Of a stretch of 64,000 nucleotides of DNA, positions 8,209-16,822 are shown one piece after another (within the stretch, counting starts at the first letter, position 1; every line of letters starts with the position of its first letter). The notes beneath the pieces were generated by a model. That model ran no database searches and was not told the DNA's origin. It saw nothing but the letters and a program-made list of their open reading frames with translations. This DNA is from Rothia sp. ZJ932 (lineage in GTDB: Bacteria > Actinomycetota > Actinomycetes > Actinomycetales > Micrococcaceae): positions 248,001-312,000 of the forward strand of contig NZ_CP070480.1 of the NCBI RefSeq assembly GCF_016924835.1. Reading direction: 5' to 3'. The translations under genes and the position numbers were made by a program.

Positions 8209-8925
8209 ATGTCTCATAAATACCTCAGCGCTTTGAGCGCATTAACCCTTTTAGTTTTGAGTGCCTGTGGTAGCTCACCGCAAGCTTCTGATAGTCAGGC
8301 TTCTTCACCTGCTGCTAGCGATGGTTCTGGTTTTGCTTATTCTTGTCAGCAGTCTTTGGTTCTGGCTGGAGATGATGCTGTTGAACAGGTTTTTTCTGAT
8401 GCTCAGTGGGAGATTGGACCTTTAGGTTTCCCTGTTCCTTATTCTTCTACTGCTGGGGGCTGTCAGGTTCTTGACTCTGGTGTCAGGGCTGGTTTTGCGC
8501 ATACTCAGCAGGGAGCTTTGCTCGCGGCTATTACTGTTGTTGCTGGTTATAATCCCGGCGCTACCCAAGAGCTTTTTGATGATTTTGACGCGAAGATAGC
8601 ACCGGGTCAGGGGTATGAGAAGTTGCGTGCCCAGGCGCAGGAGAATGTGCAGAAGCAGCCGCGTTTGCTGGGGTCAGATGATGTAAAAGTTATTGGTGCT
8701 AAAGTGCTGGGGTTTGATTCTGAGTACGCGAGTTTTGAAATTCTTATCAAAGACAGCAAAAGCCCTGTTGTGTATGCCGTTACCGTTCCTTTGCAGTGGG
8801 TCGATGGTGATTGGAAACATCAGGGCTCTACTACTTCTTATTACTACGATTCTCGTCTTATTTCCGGGGCTATCGGTTCGATGGTTTCTTTCCCGGTGAT
8901 TTCTCCTGAGCAGGTGGAGCAATGA
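8209..8925 (+). CDS. Lipoprotein of the transfer operon
   Basis: The signal peptide ends in lipobox LSAC, followed by a Ser/Ala linker and a domain of about 190 residues with no family I can name. It overlaps the next gene by four bases (ATGA), so the two products are probably made together. Predicted to sit on the outer face of the membrane near the VirB6-like channel protein. Confidence 0.65.
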   Translation: MSHKYLSALSALTLLVLSACGSSPQASDSQASSPAASDGSGFAYSCQQSLVLAGDDAVEQVFSDAQWEIGPLGFPVPYSSTAGGCQVLDSGVRAGFAHTQQGALLAAITVVAGYNPGATQELFDDFDAKIAPGQGYEKLRAQAQENVQKQPRLLGSDDVKVIGAKVLGFDSEYASFEILIKDSKSPVVYAVTVPLQWVDGDWKHQGSTTSYYYDSRLISGAIGSMVSFPVISPEQVEQ

Positions 8926-10919
8926 TGCCTGAAGTATTAAAACAATTTATTAATGGGGCCTTTGACTCGTGGCTCGGTAAAGCCTTGGGTTGGCTGGTGA
9001 ACATGATGTACTCCTGGGCATCTGAGATTAATCATTTTTTGATGACTTGGTGGATGGGTCTTAAGCCTTTGGGTTCTGGTCCTGGTTCAACTCTTGAGCA
9101 TGCCCAACATCTGACGGCTTTTATGATTCCTTTGGTGGGTATCGCGGCGACTTCGGTTGCTTTGGTGAAGGCTGGTAAGGGCGGTCGTGAAGATGTGGAG
9201 CAGATTTCTGGTGGTTTGCTGCGGATGCTTTTTGTTTCTGCGGCCTCTATAGGTGGCACTTCCTTACTCATGGCTTTTTCCTCTGAACTGGCTCCGTGGA
9301 TATTCGAAGGAATGACTGTTGGAGCCGGTGATGATGCCCGCCTGATGGGTGCTTCGGTCGAGTTCTCTATTGAGAGTATGGCTGGTGGCTTTTATTTGCT
9401 GATGCTGCCTTTTACTTTGCTTGCCTCTGTTGTTCAGGCGTGTATGGCGGTGGGGACTGATATCGCTGCTGGTGTCTTATCCGCGATGTTGCCTATTACT
9501 GCTGCTGCTTCGGTCAATGTTAAGGGGCAGGAAGCGTTTTCTAAGCAGCTGGGTTGGATTTTGGCGTGTGTGAGTTTCAAGCCGGTTGCTGCGCTTTTGT
9601 ACGGTATCGGCGTTGCTTTGATTGAAGGCGGCACTTTTATTCCTAGTGTGGTCGAGGGCGCTGATGGTGATACTGCTGGGCCTGTGGTGACTGGTGTCAT
9701 TGGTTTTATGACGATTGTGGCGGCGTGTTTTTCGTTGCCTGCTTTGGTGAAGCTGATTCATCCTTCTCCTAGTGTGTTAGGTTCTGGCGGTTCGCGTTTT
9801 ATGTCTGCTGTTGGTGGTGTGGCTACTGGGGCGATGATGACGAAGCTGAGTTCTTCAGGTGGATCTGTTACTTCTTCCTCTTCTGGTGGTTCTTCTTCTG
9901 GTGGTTCGGCGTCGGGCGCTTCAATGACTGCCGGTTCATCGGGTGCTGGAGCCGGTGCTGCTGGTGCTGGCGGTTCAGCTGCGGCGGGCGCTGCGGGCGG
10001 CCCGGTAGGTATGGCTGCTGCTGCGGCGTTGAGTGCTGGCAAAGAAGGCGTAAAGAAGATTGCTGATGGTGCTAAAGCTGTTGGTAAGGCTGTGAAGGAT
10101 GGTGCTATTGGTAGTCGAGATGCTGGTGCTGGTGGCGCTAAGGAAGCAGTTGAACCTGCGGCTGGTGGTTCTTCTTCTGGTGGTTCTTCTGGTGCTGCTG
10201 GTGGTGGTGCTGATGAACCGACCAAGGTCTTACCCGAGCTACCAGCTGAATCAGCCGGTGGCAGTAGCGCTGATAGTGGCTCGGCAAGTACAGCGCCACA
10301 AGGGACTGCATCCAGTAGTGCTGGTGGTGCTGATGAACCGACCAAGGTCTTACCCGAGCTACCAGCTGAACCAGCCGGTGGCAGTAGCGCTGATAGTGGC
10401 TCGGCAAGTACAGCGCCACAAGGGACTGCATCCAGTAGTGCTGGTGGTGCTGATGAACCGACCAAGGTCTTACCCGAGCTACCAGCTGAACCAGCCGGTG
10501 GCAGTAGCGCTGATAGTGGCTCGGCAAGTACAGCGCCACAAGGGACTGCATCCAGTAGTGCTGGTGCTGCTGATGAACCGACCAAGGTCTTACCCGAGCT
10601 ACCAGCTGAACCAGCCGGTGGCAGTAGCGCTGATAGTGGCTCGGCAAGCACAACACCACAAGGAGCTAACACCTCACCAACCCCAGCAAGCAACAATCCT
10701 GCCCCCAAGGGAGCAGGAGCTTCCTGGGGTAAGGAAAACAAACCCTCTAAGCCCACCCCAAACAAAAAAACAAAAACTGCTTCACCTACTGGAGCATCAT
10801 CCTCACAAGGCTCACGACGAGCCTCACCACAAGAAACAGCTTTTCACGTACAAAACCTTGTACGTGCTCTAGCTGATGAAACAGCAGAGGGCATCAACCC
10901 CGAAGGAGCTGACCACTAA
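8922..10919 (+). CDS. VirB6/TrbL-like channel protein with repetitive tail
   Basis: Residues 1-290 contain about six to seven membrane segments separated by Gly-rich turns, the build of VirB6/TrbL polytopic proteins that line the conjugation channel. From about 300 the chain is a Ser/Gly/Ala-rich low-complexity tail. It holds a 40-residue unit repeated almost four times (ADEPTKVLPELPAEPAGG core), then a basic Pro/Lys end. The start overlaps the lipoprotein stop, and the stop overlaps the next start. Codon use changes sharply in the last 80 codons, which look more like the following gene. Confidence 0.75.
   Translation: MMPEVLKQFINGAFDSWLGKALGWLVNMMYSWASEINHFLMTWWMGLKPLGSGPGSTLEHAQHLTAFMIPLVGIAATSVALVKAGKGGREDVEQISGGLLRMLFVSAASIGGTSLLMAFSSELAPWIFEGMTVGAGDDARLMGASVEFSIESMAGGFYLLMLPFTLLASVVQACMAVGTDIAAGVLSAMLPITAAASVNVKGQEAFSKQLGWILACVSFKPVAALLYGIGVALIEGGTFIPSVVEGADGDTAGPVVTGVIGFMTIVAACFSLPALVKLIHPSPSVLGSGGSRFMSAVGGVATGAMMTKLSSSGGSVTSSSSGGSSSGGSASGASMTAGSSGAGAGAAGAGGSAAAGAAGGPVGMAAAAALSAGKEGVKKIADGAKAVGKAVKDGAIGSRDAGAGGAKEAVEPAAGGSSSGGSSGAAGGGADEPTKVLPELPAESAGGSSADSGSASTAPQGTASSSAGGADEPTKVLPELPAEPAGGSSADSGSASTAPQGTASSSAGGADEPTKVLPELPAEPAGGSSADSGSASTAPQGTASSSAGAADEPTKVLPELPAEPAGGSSADSGSASTTPQGANTSPTPASNNPAPKGAGASWGKENKPSKPTPNKKTKTASPTGASSSQGSRRASPQETAFHVQNLVRALADETAEGINPEGADH
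10201..10660 (+). repeat. 120-bp tandem repeat, about 3.8 copies
   Basis: Units begin at about 10201, 10321, 10441 and 10561 and differ by only one to a few bases until the last copy decays after 10650. The unit length is a multiple of three, so copy-number change keeps the frame. The repeat codes for the acidic/Pro-rich units of the VirB6-like tail. Near-identity points to recent expansion. Confidence 0.95.
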
Positions 10920-12463
10920 TGAGCACAACAGCTGATGAACACCGCCCAAAATTCGGCAACATTATCGAACCAGCCTCCGCAGGCTTCTACGGCGTACCCG
11001 AAGAAGTCTCAGACTACGGTGTACGACGCGTTGTACTGCTGTTCGTCTTATGGTTCATCTTAAGTTTTGTCCCTGTACCCCTTATCCAACACAACGCTAT
11101 CTGGATTATCGCCGCCCTAGCTGCGTTCTACGCGGATCAAATCCGCCGCAAACTCAAAAAAGGCAAAGACGGCCGCTACGATTGGGAAGAAAAAATGCTA
11201 CGAAAAATGTTCGCTAAAGCAAAAGCAAACCGCTGGACTGAATACCGCCCCGGCCCCTCATCAGACCTACCGGACGGCTCATACCGCGCCCCCGGACTAT
11301 TAGCAGCAACGCAAATGCAACAATACCAAGAATCCTACGGAAACGACTACGCTTTTTTGTGGGATCCGGGCCGGAAAAGCGGAACTGTCTTTTTCTCAGT
11401 TTCAGCACCGGGTCTTCAGCTACTTGACCAGTCCTTCATCAATTCCATGGTCGCCCAGTGGGCAGCCTACCATCGAGCAGCTGGCATCCAGTCTTCTATC
11501 TTGCAAGTTGCAGCTATTACCGAAAGCACGATGGATACCGGAACTCGCCTCCCGCAGGCCGTTGGCCAGTTCCGCTCCTACGCAGGAGATCACGAAGTCC
11601 CTACCGTGGCACGTGAGGTCATTGATGAAGTCATCGATATCGAAAACCAGCAAAAACCGCGTGTAGAACATATTGTGTCCATGACTTTCTCCGCTAAAGC
11701 TATCCCCGAATCCGGTCTGCCGGTACGTAACGCGGCGACTTTAGCAGAAGAAATCTCCACCGTAATGCATGGTTTTGCTGAAGGGCTCTCAGCAGCCTCC
11801 AGCGGAACCGTTTCTATTATGGACGCTCAATCAGTGATCGATTACTACTTCACCGCCTACAATCCGGCTAAAGATACGGCAATTGATCAAGCCCGCCAAG
11901 AAGTAGATGGGACCGGTTTGGTGTGGGAAAATATCGGACCTGATTACCATAACGTGCACGAGGATTACTACGAGCATTCTCATTTTTTCTCAAAGTCCTT
12001 CCAGATGTGGCGTCCTCCCATGAGCCTCTTCCAAGAGAACGCTTTGCAGGAGCTCTTAGGCGCAGATAGGAAATTGACGAAGAAGCGTGTCACTATTTTC
12101 TTCCGCCCTTTGCCCCCAGATAGCTCGCAGAAACAGGCTCTAGAGGCAGTGAACAACGCGCGGTTCTTTCGTGGGCAAAAAGGCAATAAAGGCGGTTCCA
12201 GCGCTGCGGCAGTTACCGAAAAAGCCCAACGTACCGAGAACGAGATGGGCGATGGTGCTTTGCTGGTGCCTTTTTCGTTGATTGCTACCGTCACCACTGA
12301 TAACCCAGATAAATTTCCCAACCTCAGTGCCGACCTTAAACGTCGTGGCTCTACGGGCATCATGATTCAGCTGCGTGAGGCAACTATGTCTCACGATGCT
12401 GCTTTTTCTATGGGTCTTGGGGCTGGTCTGGTTCCCATTGATTTCAAAATGAGCGCCCGCTAA
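10919..12463 (+). CDS. SCO6880-family protein (PrgI-like membrane domain plus VirB4 N-terminal-like domain)
   Basis: Two adjacent membrane helices (about 38-75) lie near the N-terminus as in PrgI/VirB3. A long soluble region then resembles the N-terminal part of VirB4/TraC ATPases but has no Walker motif. With the ATPase encoded 23 bases downstream it makes a complete VirB3-VirB4 set split over two chains. The start overlaps the stop of the channel gene by one base (TAATG). Confidence 0.7.
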   Translation: MSTTADEHRPKFGNIIEPASAGFYGVPEEVSDYGVRRVVLLFVLWFILSFVPVPLIQHNAIWIIAALAAFYADQIRRKLKKGKDGRYDWEEKMLRKMFAKAKANRWTEYRPGPSSDLPDGSYRAPGLLAATQMQQYQESYGNDYAFLWDPGRKSGTVFFSVSAPGLQLLDQSFINSMVAQWAAYHRAAGIQSSILQVAAITESTMDTGTRLPQAVGQFRSYAGDHEVPTVAREVIDEVIDIENQQKPRVEHIVSMTFSAKAIPESGLPVRNAATLAEEISTVMHGFAEGLSAASSGTVSIMDAQSVIDYYFTAYNPAKDTAIDQARQEVDGTGLVWENIGPDYHNVHEDYYEHSHFFSKSFQMWRPPMSLFQENALQELLGADRKLTKKRVTIFFRPLPPDSSQKQALEAVNNARFFRGQKGNKGGSSAAAVTEKAQRTENEMGDGALLVPFSLIATVTTDNPDKFPNLSADLKRRGSTGIMIQLREATMSHDAAFSMGLGAGLVPIDFKMSAR

Positions 12464-12485
12464 CTATAAGAAAGAACCTAAAGAT

Positions 12486-14081
12486 ATGTCTTTGATGGAT
12501 AAACTGATTGATTTCTCGTCTCATCTTTACAAGGTGGGGTCAAGGGACGCTAAAAAAGTTGCCAGCACTGCTGTAGCCGAGAAATATGAGCCACTACCGA
12601 CGCTGGATACCCGTGGTTTCCGTCGCCCCGGTGGGGGCTACGCATTCGTGACAGAAGCACCAGTGGAATTTTCTGCTTCCTCACAACAGGTCGCCGGGTT
12701 CTTCCCCTTCTGCGTAGGGTCATCATCCCCGATGATTGGTGTTCCCCTAGGTCGCAACCTGATCTCTGGCACTACCGTCACTGGTGATCCCATTAGCTAC
12801 TACCTGCAAAAGCTTATCTCTGCGCCTTCTGCCATGGTCATGGCGCTCAATGGTCGAGGTAAGTCCTCACTCGTGGTGCGTATGGCTTTGGGTATCGCAG
12901 ATGCAGGTTTTCACTGTATGGCGCTGGGCGACACTAAAGGTGAATACCGCCAAGTCGTCCAAGAGCTAGGGGGACAGATTATTGAAGTGGGCCCAGAACT
13001 TGATGCGGTCAACCCTTTGGACGCGGGTCCGCTCTGGGAACGCCTACCAGAAATCCAAGCCATTGATGCTGCTCACGGTACTCGCTACGCCCAACAGTTG
13101 ATGGCTCAAATCCACACCCGTCGGCTCTTCACCGTCCAATCGCTTTTCAAAGTATCAGGAGACAAAACCGCTAAAGAAGTCGCTAATGACTCTATGCTTC
13201 TTTCTCTGGGTATTCACGAAGCAGCTGAGCGGGCTTTTGCTGAGAACCCGCCGCGTCAGCCTTTGTTAGAGGATGTGCGTGCGGTCATTATTGAAGGCAC
13301 TCCGGCGATGCGCCGTGCATTGCTGACCGAAACGGAAGAAGAATACAAGGTTGCCGCCAAGCCGATGATTATGGCTTTGAACCTCTTTGACGCTGAGGGA
13401 CCTTTTGGTGACGTCTTCGCCCGCGCAACCACTACCCCCATCCGTGTTGATCGCAGTGTTGATATTGATATTTCAGCGGTGCGCGAGTCCCAAAATCGTA
13501 ATCTTCTGGCGGCGGTTCAGATGGTGTGCTGGTCTTATGGGCAGGCTGCTATTGCTGCGGCAAAGACCTTATCGAAGGTCGGGCTCATGCGAGAGTCACA
13601 TTACTTTTTGATTCTTGATGAGCTATGGCAGATCCTTGAAGCTGACCCTCAGCTGGTGCGTTATATCAATGAGTACACCAAACTCAACCGCACTATCGGT
13701 TTGGGACAGATTCTGATTACTCACTCACCGAAAGACCTAGTGTTTGAAGATCAGGAGCTGACCTCTATCGCTAAGGGCTTTATTGAACGTTCCCCCATGA
13801 AGTTCTACGGAGCTTTGGCTAAGAACGATATGGAATCCTTGCACGATTCAATGCCGATGACGCTGGCTGAGAAAAACCAGCTGGTGGCTTGGTCACCTGA
13901 AGGTGTGATGGATCCTGTCACACGTAAGGTTTCACCTCCTATCGGTCGAGGCAAATTCTTGATGAAAGTCGGTCAAGGCCCTGGTGTGCCTTTCCAAGTC
14001 ACCTTGACCAGCAGCGAACACCGCATCCACGATACAAACGAGGCATGGGCTCAAGCCTTTGAGCACGCCGGAACCTTGTAA
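12486..14081 (+). CDS. VirB4/TraC-type secretion ATPase (motor domain)
   Basis: Walker A is NGRGKSS at residues 122-128, and Walker B with a following Glu lies at about 375-382 (LILDELWQI). A TKGEY block follows the P-loop as in conjugative ATPases. At 531 residues it lacks the usual VirB4 N-terminal domain, which appears to be supplied by the upstream protein. It should energise channel assembly and DNA transport at the inner face of the membrane. Confidence 0.85.
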   Translation: MSLMDKLIDFSSHLYKVGSRDAKKVASTAVAEKYEPLPTLDTRGFRRPGGGYAFVTEAPVEFSASSQQVAGFFPFCVGSSSPMIGVPLGRNLISGTTVTGDPISYYLQKLISAPSAMVMALNGRGKSSLVVRMALGIADAGFHCMALGDTKGEYRQVVQELGGQIIEVGPELDAVNPLDAGPLWERLPEIQAIDAAHGTRYAQQLMAQIHTRRLFTVQSLFKVSGDKTAKEVANDSMLLSLGIHEAAERAFAENPPRQPLLEDVRAVIIEGTPAMRRALLTETEEEYKVAAKPMIMALNLFDAEGPFGDVFARATTTPIRVDRSVDIDISAVRESQNRNLLAAVQMVCWSYGQAAIAAAKTLSKVGLMRESHYFLILDELWQILEADPQLVRYINEYTKLNRTIGLGQILITHSPKDLVFEDQELTSIAKGFIERSPMKFYGALAKNDMESLHDSMPMTLAEKNQLVAWSPEGVMDPVTRKVSPPIGRGKFLMKVGQGPGVPFQVTLTSSEHRIHDTNEAWAQAFEHAGTL

Positions 14082-14120
14082 GGAACACTTGGCGTACAAC
14101 AACTGAAGAAATGAAAAAAT

Positions 14121-15875
14121 ATGAAGTCACGCTCAACCTTATTCTTAGTGATCTTGTTGGTTGGCTTCGGCGGTATATGGCTTGCGCTTCAAGGCGGGGC
14201 TTACCTAGGGGGTACTGTTGCACCGTCTCAGTACCCCCTAGCGGGTCTTCTTGAAGTGCTGACCGGACGCCGCAAAGCTAACACCTACACCTGGGTATTC
14301 CTTGCCCTTGTGCTTTTAGCCTGTATTTTCTTGATCTCACAATGGCCTAAGGAAGAAAACAGCGCTAATCAGTTCAAAACAAAGTACAAGGACGTTGCCT
14401 CTTCCTTAGGGCACGATGCAGCATTGAAAGCAGCACGCGAGACCTTAATCAATACCTTGCCGCCTTCTGATCCTGACCCGGCACAAGCCCGAAAAGACGC
14501 CTGTGAGTTCGTCAACCGACTTCCAGAGAACTACCTGATTTACTCGATGGGCACCCTCACTGGCGAAAAAATCTATGGTGAAGCTAAAGAATCAAAACTG
14601 GTTCTTGCTCCTACTCAGGCTGGTAAAACAGCTACTCTTGGCTCTAACTTTGTCTTAGACGCTGCTGGTGCTGTGATAGCTACTAGTACCAAAGCCGATT
14701 TATTGATGATTACTGCTATACCAAGGGCTGCAAAAGGTAAGGTGTACGCCTTCGACCTTGATGATATTTCAGGGTGGAAGTGGAAAGTGAAATGGAACCC
14801 TGTGATAGGGTGCGAAAACTTTGAGGTTGCTTTACGTCGCGGGCAAGCCTGGGCTGGTGCTAAGCCGATGGGTAATGTCAAAGGCGGGGACTGGTTTTCC
14901 TCTAAAGCCGCTGCTGTTCTCGGCCGGTTGCTGCACGTGGCGGCTATTTCTACCAGAGATTTAGGCGATGTCATCCGCTGGTCTAATAATCTACGTAACC
15001 CCGAACCGATGGAACTGCTGCGCGCTCATGCTGATAAGGCTGCTCCCGGTGTGCTGGGGTATTTGCAAGCTACAGCAGACTCGCGTGCCGGTGAAACCAT
15101 TGATTCTATTCAGCAGACCCTGTCGGATTTGTTGGAGCCTTTGAGCCCTCAACGCATTTTGCAACAGCTGGTGTGCCCGGCAGAAGAATCTTTTAGTATC
15201 AGGGAGTTCCTCGAAGAAGCTAACACGATCTATCTCATTTCTGACACTGCAACTGGCATTGATACCGGCCCTTTGGTCTCGATGTTCGCTAACGAAGTTG
15301 TCAATGAAGCACGAGATCTATCACAAGAGAAATTTGGTGGTCGCTTATGGCCGGCTTTCCGAGCGGTTTTAGATGAAGCGCCTAACCTTGCTGCTTTTCC
15401 TAAGATGGACTCTATTATGTCCGATATCAACGGTCGTGGCGTGGAAGTAATCTTGATCGGTCAAGCTGAATCTCAGCTAGAAGATCGGTGGGGTAAAGAA
15501 GCTGCACGCACTATTAAGGGCAACTCGGTGGTGAAATACTATCTGCCTGGTTTGGAACTTGAGACGATGAAACCTGTAGCTGAAGCTATGGGAAAGTACG
15601 ACAAACGCAAGGTCACCACCTCTCATGCCTCTGGTCGTACTGGCACTTCACGTTCTTACACGAGCGAGAGGCGCAATATAGCTGAAGCCTACGAACTGAC
15701 TCAGCTTCCTCGGTTTACAGCGATGGTTCACTACAAGAACTTCAAACCAATGCATGTGAAACTAACACCCTGGTGGTTACGTGAGGATGCCAAGACTATC
15801 AAAGAGGGTTGGGTGAAAGCGCATGAGATCTGCGGTAAAGCGTCGAAGCCTTTTGCTGAGACCGGATTAGATTAG
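14121..15875 (+). CDS. VirD4/TraG-type coupling ATPase
   Basis: Two N-terminal membrane helices (about 5-27 and 55-75) anchor the protein. Walker A APTQAGKT lies at about 164-171 and Walker B VLDEAPNL at about 417-424, followed by GRGVEVILIGQ as in TraG/TraD. It links the relaxase-DNA complex to the channel. The C-terminus ends with a short all-alpha-like tail. It is followed nine bases later by the DUF4913 gene. Confidence 0.9.
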   Translation: MKSRSTLFLVILLVGFGGIWLALQGGAYLGGTVAPSQYPLAGLLEVLTGRRKANTYTWVFLALVLLACIFLISQWPKEENSANQFKTKYKDVASSLGHDAALKAARETLINTLPPSDPDPAQARKDACEFVNRLPENYLIYSMGTLTGEKIYGEAKESKLVLAPTQAGKTATLGSNFVLDAAGAVIATSTKADLLMITAIPRAAKGKVYAFDLDDISGWKWKVKWNPVIGCENFEVALRRGQAWAGAKPMGNVKGGDWFSSKAAAVLGRLLHVAAISTRDLGDVIRWSNNLRNPEPMELLRAHADKAAPGVLGYLQATADSRAGETIDSIQQTLSDLLEPLSPQRILQQLVCPAEESFSIREFLEEANTIYLISDTATGIDTGPLVSMFANEVVNEARDLSQEKFGGRLWPAFRAVLDEAPNLAAFPKMDSIMSDINGRGVEVILIGQAESQLEDRWGKEAARTIKGNSVVKYYLPGLELETMKPVAEAMGKYDKRKVTTSHASGRTGTSRSYTSERRNIAEAYELTQLPRFTAMVHYKNFKPMHVKLTPWWLREDAKTIKEGWVKAHEICGKASKPFAETGLD

Positions 15876-15883
15876 GGGCATAC

Positions 15884-16723
15884 ATGATGGATGATGAAGA
15901 TTATGGGTATGAGCTCGCACCTGAGGGCATTGATCTAGAAACCGGAGAGATTCATGACGGTAAAGAAGACCCGGCAGAAGATTTCTTCAATGCTCTTGAT
16001 AGTGAGCCTTTCGCCGGTGAGATAGCGCCCCCATCAACCTATGACCAGCACGAAGAGGTTCCTAATGTTCCGGGGCAATCCATTAGCTCTGCGGTCTTAA
16101 TGATGCAGGTCGAGGAAACTCGCCAAGAAACCGCTGCGGCTTTTGAACGCCTTTCACGGCTCGAAACTGATGTAGAGGTTGCTTTAGAGAGCATTGATGC
16201 TCTGGTTAAAAAAATCGGTGATGGTGAGGGCAAGAAAAAACCTCGCGTGTATAACTGGCGGCACCAAGACAACCGGCAGACGCGCACACAGATGTGGCAA
16301 GAGCTCAAAGAGTTCGTGGATTGGCTCAATCATGAGTATTTTGCCCACGATATTGTGTATGCCATTCCAGGATGCTGGTACAAGCATAGTGACGCTGTAC
16401 ATGTTTTGAGTGCCTTGTGGGGATCATGGTTGCAGGCGTATCACTCTTCCAAAGAGTTCCCTAACAGTGAGGCTGCTGGTTGGCACATGCAGTTCTTGTG
16501 GCCCATGCTGGATAGGCTCAAAGGCTCTTTGCAGCCTTGTATTGAAAATGAGGGGCGGCACGTTGTTCGCTCGCCGATCTACAAGCCTACTGATGAGGGC
16601 TTTGAAGAGTACATTACCCAAGAGGGGCACCTACCGGGTTTCTACAAGCCTAGCGAGCTGATTACTCGTTTAGCCGCCGGGAAAAAAGCTACTACTGGCT
16701 CTGGACAAAGGAAAGATACCTAG
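15884..16723 (+). CDS. DUF4913 domain protein, last gene of the transfer operon
   Basis: An acidic N-terminus and a coiled-coil stretch (about 65-110) precede a DUF4913-like domain (about 122-215: YNWRHQ, then EFVDWLNHEYF and WCWYKH-like aromatic pattern in GCWYKHSDAVHVLSALW). The domain is frequent next to actinobacterial TraG genes, and its function is unknown. A DNA- or coupling-protein adaptor is plausible. ATG 15884 or 15887 may be used. Confidence 0.7.
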   Translation: MMDDEDYGYELAPEGIDLETGEIHDGKEDPAEDFFNALDSEPFAGEIAPPSTYDQHEEVPNVPGQSISSAVLMMQVEETRQETAAAFERLSRLETDVEVALESIDALVKKIGDGEGKKKPRVYNWRHQDNRQTRTQMWQELKEFVDWLNHEYFAHDIVYAIPGCWYKHSDAVHVLSALWGSWLQAYHSSKEFPNSEAAGWHMQFLWPMLDRLKGSLQPCIENEGRHVVRSPIYKPTDEGFEEYITQEGHLPGFYKPSELITRLAAGKKATTGSGQRKDT

Positions 16724-16734
16724 ATCCCGTTATG

Positions 16735-16782
16735 AACAGGGGGCGGGGTAACACATTGATATGTGTTACCCCGCCCCCTGTT
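16735..16782 (+). terminator. Strong terminator of the transfer operon
   Basis: A perfect 22-bp stem (16735-16756 with 16761-16782), TGAT loop and then TTTTT. It lies between the end of the + operon and the 3' end of the minus-strand relaxase gene and probably insulates both. Confidence 0.95.
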
Positions 16783-16822
16783 TTTCTGTTTAAGGGGCTT
16801 GCCCTATGGCGTTGCCTTCTTT

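Noticed and set aside
9758-10765. Long minus-strand frames opposite the VirB6-like tail
   Set aside because: They are produced by the GC-rich Gly/Ser/Ala repeat coding on + and have a repetitive Ala/Pro/Leu product. The + protein is supported by its operon context.
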